A DNA stretch of 64,000 bases from CAYWFU01 sp964457585. Its GTDB lineage: Bacteria; JACRDZ01. Made by a program: the position numbers and the translations under genes. Positions within the stretch are counted from its first letter, which is position 1, and each line of letters begins with the position of its first letter. The notes below the pieces were generated by a model that did no database searches, was not told where the DNA came from, and saw only the letters and a program-made list of their open reading frames with translations. The stretch is taken from contig CAYWFU010000006.1 in the NCBI GenBank assembly GCA_964457585.1, positions 12,960 to 76,959 on the forward strand, written 5' to 3'. Below, piece after piece: positions 59,655 through 64,000 of this stretch.

Positions 59655-62214
59655 TGACAACCTCCTTTATGTTTGGATAACGTTTTAATAAATATATTGA
59701 TGACAGAAGCGCATTCTTGGTTTGAATGAAAGCTGAAATGTCATTCTGTCTGAGATCAAAATATCTCTTTAATATTTCTTTGGTTTTTTCAACAAAAGGT
59801 TTTAGATCTGAAACATCAACTTTTGCTATTGAATCCTCTTTTGTTTTATCTCCTGAAATATTTTCCTTAATTAAAGATAAAAATTTTGCAAAAGCTGTTT
59901 CAAAATCATCCCCCTGTAAAATACAATTCATTGTTTTCGACACAGGTTTTGTTATAAGGTGTTTTGATGAATTTTTATTCCATGCTTTATGGTCATCACC
60001 ACTCCAGATAAAAGATGGAATTCCCTCTGCAAAAAAAGCTGCATCTTGTAATAACTCTTTCATTGTATAGTCACCTCCATTGATAAATGCTTTTATTTTA
60101 AAATCACCTTTCACAATTGATTCAATAATAGATTGCAATTGTTCTTTTGTTATTTTCTTTTTTTTCTTTTCATCTGCAACTGCATCTCCGATCTTTGCTA
60201 TCGCTGTTGAGGGACTTCTGGTTATAAGGGCTTCAGCAAAGACATGCGCATTATTTTCTTTATCAATTATTTTTGCCAGCCATTTAATAGCCAACCCTCT
60301 ATAATAAACACTTTCATAATTCTCACCATGTTTCGCAATAACTTTGTCGCCAAAAAGTCCATTTTGTTCTTCAAAACCAATATGTGTATCGAATCCCATC
60401 ATTTTCAAAAGCGCAAATAAACTTAAATATTTCGCTCTTAAATCTTTTGGACTTGCAGAATTATCAACTCGACTGATCTGAATAATATTTCCTCTAACAC
60501 TACTAACTGGAGATGAAATATATTTTGGCTCTTTAAATTTTGGTATTTTAAAATCTTTAGGAAGAGGTAAGAAGCCATATTCACTGGTTTTTTCAAGATT
60601 TTCTAAAGTATATGGATTATAAAATGCAGCATCCAATCTTTGTATTAATCTACTTATTTCATCATATAATAACCACAAATCTTTTGTCTTTGATTCAATC
60701 CTTACATAAATTGGATTTTTGCTTTCAGGAATATCCTTCCTAAATTTCATGGTATCATAAGCGCATAATGTGCAGGTAGCTCTTGGGCTGTCAGTATGAG
60801 CCTTTATTTGAGAAAATCCCCAGCGTTTTCCTCCGGGGAAATTTAAAGATTTTTGAGTAGGAAAAGCAATTGGAAAACCACAATTTTCACATATGCCTTT
60901 TTCGGGATTTTGAGTTGCTTTATATTCTTTGTATTTTTCAAATCTCTTAATTGCAATTTCTCGGAAATCAATTTCCTCTTCCATATTAATAATAGAATTT
61001 AGTGCAAATTTGAAATCAGTGTAATCTGGTGAAAAAAGTTTTTCTGCAATCTGATATAAAATATTAAATAATTGATCAGATGATAGCTTTTTTAATGGTT
61101 TTGCGAATTCTTCTTTTTCAAGTACTAAAATTTCTTGAGGTAAAACTTCATTTAAATTTATTGCATTGAATATTTCTTTAAGCATCTCTTTTAGAGGTTC
61201 AACAATTTTACCGCCTCTATTTTGCCAATTCCTTCTGGCAATCGGAATTCCCCTTGTACCGCAAAAGCCTTTGAGTATATCGAGTATTGGATATTTTTCT
61301 TTTGGTAATTTTTTTGAAAGAACCAACATTTCAATCATTAATTTAAAAAAATAAGAAGAAGCACGATCAAAATCACTCAGAGCGTCTTTTATAAAATCCC
61401 TATGAACATCAAGATATAAAGCAGGATTTTTTGCGGATTCACCAGCTAAAAGCACAGCGGCAAAATTATTAAAATTGGGTTTTTGAAGTTCCAATGATTT
61501 ACCAATAATATCTTCCTGAAACTTTTGAATTACTTCATTTTTATCAGGATATGCAGTGCTGGGAGGAGCAATTAAAACTAAACTATTTGCAAGAATAATT
61601 AAAACATTCCAGCCTTTATCTCTATAAATATTGTTAGCAACATCGAACAATAGATAACTTGATGGTCCTGATGGTCTTGAAATATTCACTGTTGTAATCT
61701 GACAAAATGGTTTTAAAGAATTTGAAATGCGTTGGATTAGCTTTTCATTTATTCTTTCTTGCGATGCAAGCCAATCGGCAAACCTGATTATATCTGTATA
61801 AACTGCTAACGCCGGTGGTGCTGTTTTTAAAGCTTCATCCGGAAGATTATGATGTAAATGCGCGTGATAAATAAAAGCCATATCTTCTTCTGAAAGAGAA
61901 AGCAAATCGATTAACTCGTTCTGTTTAAAATAGCTTTTAATCTGCTCTTGTGTTTGTGTATGCTTACATTTCCCATTGTCAGTGCCGGATAATATTGATT
62001 GGTTTTTTAGAGACATCTTTCCGATATCATGAATTAAAGCGGTAATTTCCAGTAATCGTTTTTCTTTATCATTAAAACGCGGAATAAAATTTAAAATTTT
62101 AGAAGCAATACTCCATAAATTAAAATCATGAACCCATAATACTTCGCCAGTACTTTTAGCTAAATAACCAAATTGCGGTTTAAGTATAGTTTTAATTTCA
62201 TTCGGTTGAAGCAT
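59647..62214 (-). CDS. cas10d: Type I-D large subunit Cas10d (Csc3) with HD nuclease domain
   Basis: The large subunit of the type I-D effector. The N-terminal HD domain shows LLEITALIHDIGKMSLKNQS (HD pair), later His in KHTQTQEQ and YHAHLHHN; this nuclease replaces the HD usually found on Cas3. A zinc-binding cysteine cluster lies at about residues 440-480 (CENCGFP and CTLCAYD), followed by the palm-like region with FALLKMMGFDTHIGF. The C-terminal helices may also be made separately as Cas11d by internal translation, as described for other I-D systems (not testable here). Start ATG 62214 is preferred because AAGGGG lies 6 nt upstream. Confidence 0.9.
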   Translation of the reverse strand: MLQPNEIKTILKPQFGYLAKSTGEVLWVHDFNLWSIASKILNFIPRFNDKEKRLLEITALIHDIGKMSLKNQSILSGTDNGKCKHTQTQEQIKSYFKQNELIDLLSLSEEDMAFIYHAHLHHNLPDEALKTAPPALAVYTDIIRFADWLASQERINEKLIQRISNSLKPFCQITTVNISRPSGPSSYLLFDVANNIYRDKGWNVLIILANSLVLIAPPSTAYPDKNEVIQKFQEDIIGKSLELQKPNFNNFAAVLLAGESAKNPALYLDVHRDFIKDALSDFDRASSYFFKLMIEMLVLSKKLPKEKYPILDILKGFCGTRGIPIARRNWQNRGGKIVEPLKEMLKEIFNAINLNEVLPQEILVLEKEEFAKPLKKLSSDQLFNILYQIAEKLFSPDYTDFKFALNSIINMEEEIDFREIAIKRFEKYKEYKATQNPEKGICENCGFPIAFPTQKSLNFPGGKRWGFSQIKAHTDSPRATCTLCAYDTMKFRKDIPESKNPIYVRIESKTKDLWLLYDEISRLIQRLDAAFYNPYTLENLEKTSEYGFLPLPKDFKIPKFKEPKYISSPVSSVRGNIIQISRVDNSASPKDLRAKYLSLFALLKMMGFDTHIGFEEQNGLFGDKVIAKHGENYESVYYRGLAIKWLAKIIDKENNAHVFAEALITRSPSTAIAKIGDAVADEKKKKKITKEQLQSIIESIVKGDFKIKAFINGGDYTMKELLQDAAFFAEGIPSFIWSGDDHKAWNKNSSKHLITKPVSKTMNCILQGDDFETAFAKFLSLIKENISGDKTKEDSIAKVDVSDLKPFVEKTKEILKRYFDLRQNDISAFIQTKNALLSSIYLLKRYPNIKEVVNG

Positions 62215-63781
62215 CAAATTCCCCTTTTTCAAAATAATATGGTCTGTTGGAATCTTCGCAAAGAATAGTTAATTCGTCATCATCTTCATGAACAGAAATT
62301 TTTTCATATTTATCATTTAATCTGCCTTCAATTATACCCCAAAATGGAAATAATTTATCTTTCAAAAGAATATCATTAATTATATCTTCTGTAATGTGAT
62401 ATTTTTTAAGTTGTTCTTTTTTGTTTTTAAAATTTAGAGACCGCCAATTATCTACCCATTTTATTGGCTCATACATAGCAAAAATTGCCTCTGAATATGC
62501 TGAAATTTCACGTTTATCAATATCATAAATAAGAAAAGAATAACTGTCACCTCTAAACATATCTCCGCAAACATGTGTCATCTTTATATCTTTTAATGCG
62601 GATTTTAGTATTTTATTTTCTAATTCATCCCGGTTGATATTTTTCTCTGATCCTACATAAGGTTCCATATTTTTGGTTGTCAAAACTACCACATTCCCTT
62701 CACAAAATCTACCCACTCTTCCAATCCGCTGTATTGCTGAAGTCCAATAGGATGCTTCAGTAATCAGGCTCTTGAAAACCATATTAATACCAACTTCAAT
62801 TGAAGATGTGCCGACCAGAATAGTTTTTTCATCCAGCAAAGGCTTATCTTTATAAAATCCGCTATATTCAATTATATTCCAGTTTTTATTAAATTCTTCT
62901 TGAAGTAAAGGCATAATGTGTCTTAACCTGAATACCGAATCAACAATAATGGCAAGTGGTTTTGGCAATTCAGGGATATATTTTTTTAATGTTTGTAATA
63001 GTTCATCTTTTTTTGTATATCGGCAATTTACAAATTCCAGATTTAATGGATAATTGAAAATTTTATCTCCAATATTTCCAATGGATTCAGAGAAATCAAT
63101 ATTAAGTGTTTTGTATTTCTCGTATATTATTTTTAATTCTTCAGAAACTACAGGGGTGGCAGACAATAGAATAATTTTTTTTATACCATATTTAAAAAGG
63201 GTATCAAGAAGTTTTGGGAGATGTTTTAATCCAACATAAAGATGAAATTCATCAAAAACAGCAATTGCTCCTGTAAAAAAAGATGCCAGACGTTTAGAGC
63301 CTCTATAAGCTTTTAAATTAAATAATAGATGAAGAACATCCGGTGAAGATAATAAAATATTTTTTCGGCTTGCTAAAAAAAGTTGGTGGAGGGATGTATC
63401 AATTAATTCACTTCTATCAATACGATAATCTTTGTTTTGCTGTTTCAAAAAATTTATTAATGAATCCGAAGAATAATAAAAAATTGTTGGTGCTTGATTT
63501 TTAGGGATACTTGTTTCATATGGCCAAATTATTGAATCAGGAAAATCACTTTTTAAATTATTCCTCTGCGTATCCATTAAAATTTTTGTTGGATATGTAA
63601 GGATAACAGGTCCTTCCCAATGATCAACAATCTTTCTAATAATGTAACTTTTTCCTGCACCAACAGGAGCATCAACAATAATAATTTGATTTTTTGAATT
63701 AAGAGCATTCAGAGTAGATTTTTGGAATGGTCTTATTCCATCAATTTCTTTAATGTTTCTTTGTGATATTGATAAAAGCAT
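62198..63781 (-). CDS. cas3: Type I-D helicase Cas3' (no HD domain)
   Basis: A 527-residue superfamily 2 helicase that unwinds target DNA. Motif I is VDAPVGAGKSYIIRK, motif II FDEFHLYVG, motif III LLSATPVV, motif IV-V LVGTSSIEVGINM and motif VI AIQRIGRVGRFC. There is no HD nuclease domain, as expected in type I-D where HD is on Cas10d. It is the first gene of the operon; its 3' end overlaps cas10d by 17 nt. Confidence 0.92.
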   Translation of the reverse strand: MLLSISQRNIKEIDGIRPFQKSTLNALNSKNQIIIVDAPVGAGKSYIIRKIVDHWEGPVILTYPTKILMDTQRNNLKSDFPDSIIWPYETSIPKNQAPTIFYYSSDSLINFLKQQNKDYRIDRSELIDTSLHQLFLASRKNILLSSPDVLHLLFNLKAYRGSKRLASFFTGAIAVFDEFHLYVGLKHLPKLLDTLFKYGIKKIILLSATPVVSEELKIIYEKYKTLNIDFSESIGNIGDKIFNYPLNLEFVNCRYTKKDELLQTLKKYIPELPKPLAIIVDSVFRLRHIMPLLQEEFNKNWNIIEYSGFYKDKPLLDEKTILVGTSSIEVGINMVFKSLITEASYWTSAIQRIGRVGRFCEGNVVVLTTKNMEPYVGSEKNINRDELENKILKSALKDIKMTHVCGDMFRGDSYSFLIYDIDKREISAYSEAIFAMYEPIKWVDNWRSLNFKNKKEQLKKYHITEDIINDILLKDKLFPFWGIIEGRLNDKYEKISVHEDDDELTILCEDSNRPYYFEKGEFDASTE

Positions 63782-63794
63782 TTATCGCTCCAAC

Positions 63795-63819
63795 TTAAGG
63801 TCACAATTTGTGACCTTAA
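63795..63819. promoter_or_regulatory. Operator-like palindrome upstream of cas3'
   Basis: ttaaggtcacaa (63795-63806) and ttgtgaccttaa (63808-63819) are perfect inverted 12-bp arms around one T. It starts 14 nt upstream of the cas3' ATG, where a repressor would block transcription or translation. The regulator is unknown. Confidence 0.65.
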
Positions 63820-63927
63820 ACATCTTCCTTATAAATTTAATTTTATCTTGATAATTTCTACCTTCCCAATTCTCATAACTTTTTTACTTTATATTTCACT
63901 TTTTTTTCTCTAATAAACCCAATCTTT

Positions 63928-63960
63928 TTTATCTGGAAGTGCCAAGAATACCCTGCAGTT
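63928..63960. repeat. Partial or diverged copy of the gtgccaattcatc repeat family
   Basis: tttatctggaagtgcca (63928-63944) is identical to the end of the repeat found at 16067-16186 and 19516-19638 (there as its complement), and aataccctgc follows as in the 19516 copy. The remainder (agtttacagactggg) differs, so this is a diverged or truncated copy. Confidence 0.6.
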
Positions 63961-64000
63961 TACAGACTGGGTCAAATCAATTTTGGAATTTTTTTAAAAA

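Overview
The window is A+T-rich (roughly 30% G+C by eye) and densely coded on both strands. It looks like a chromosomal segment of an anaerobic, didermic (Gram-negative-type) bacterium. The supporting evidence is an ADP-heptose adenylyltransferase domain (LPS core), a lipoprotein and secreted proteins, periplasmic c-type cytochromes, HdrABC heterodisulfide reductase-type genes and a UbiD/UbiA pair typical of quinone synthesis. I cannot name the organism; the mixture resembles uncultured candidate-phylum bacteria known from metagenomes (inference only). No rRNA or tRNA gene was recognised.

Region 1 (1-13 kb): the end of a secreted protein with a CFI-box-like tail, metG, a TatD-radical SAM fusion, a YacP-like NYN ribonuclease, a 51-residue monohaem peptide, and a giant 2,584-residue cytochrome. 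I count 38 CXXCH motifs in the cytochrome, followed by a coiled coil, beta-sandwich-like repeats and a right-handed beta-helix.

Region 2 (13-25 kb): rfaE2, rnhB, deaD, then a minus-strand block (zinc-ribbon protein, galT, a NadE homologue with a ruined P-loop, purA). These are followed by a degenerate GGDEF protein, a Ras-like GTPase, a UbiD decarboxylase, a DUF4139 protein and a cytochrome c-superoxide reductase fusion. Small palindromic repeats are common here. One 120-bp copy lies exactly in frame inside the zinc-ribbon gene and adds 40 residues; the same repeat family is intergenic at 19516-19638.

Region 3 (25-42 kb): mostly housekeeping genes (DUF1015 protein, secDF, aspartate aminotransferase, UbiA prenyltransferase, dxs, leuB-type dehydrogenase, lepA, alr) plus three exported or membrane proteins.

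Region 4 (41-52 kb) is accessory. It holds vapBC, a decayed recQ, a frameshifted DUF4143 ATPase, phd-vapC, a more G+C-rich O-antigen-ligase-like gene that looks imported, long palindromic elements, a cold-shock gene with a leader terminator, relB with a dead yafQ, hdrCBA and a truncated acetyltransferase.

Region 5 (51.5-64 kb) is a type I-D CRISPR-Cas locus on the minus strand. The order is cas3', cas10d (csc3), csc2, csc1, an unassigned ORF, a helix-turn-helix/nucleotidyltransferase gene, cas6, an inserted vapBC pair and an ATPase, cas1, a remnant of a 23S-rRNA-IVS-type four-helix-bundle gene, and cas4. No cas2 is visible. The only array-like sequence is one good and one degenerate repeat at the correct 73-nt spacing near 51.53-51.64 kb. 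A perfect 12-bp-arm palindrome sits just upstream of cas3' and may be its operator. Interference genes look intact while adaptation and memory look eroded or relocated, and the nucleotidyltransferase inside the operon is the most unusual part.
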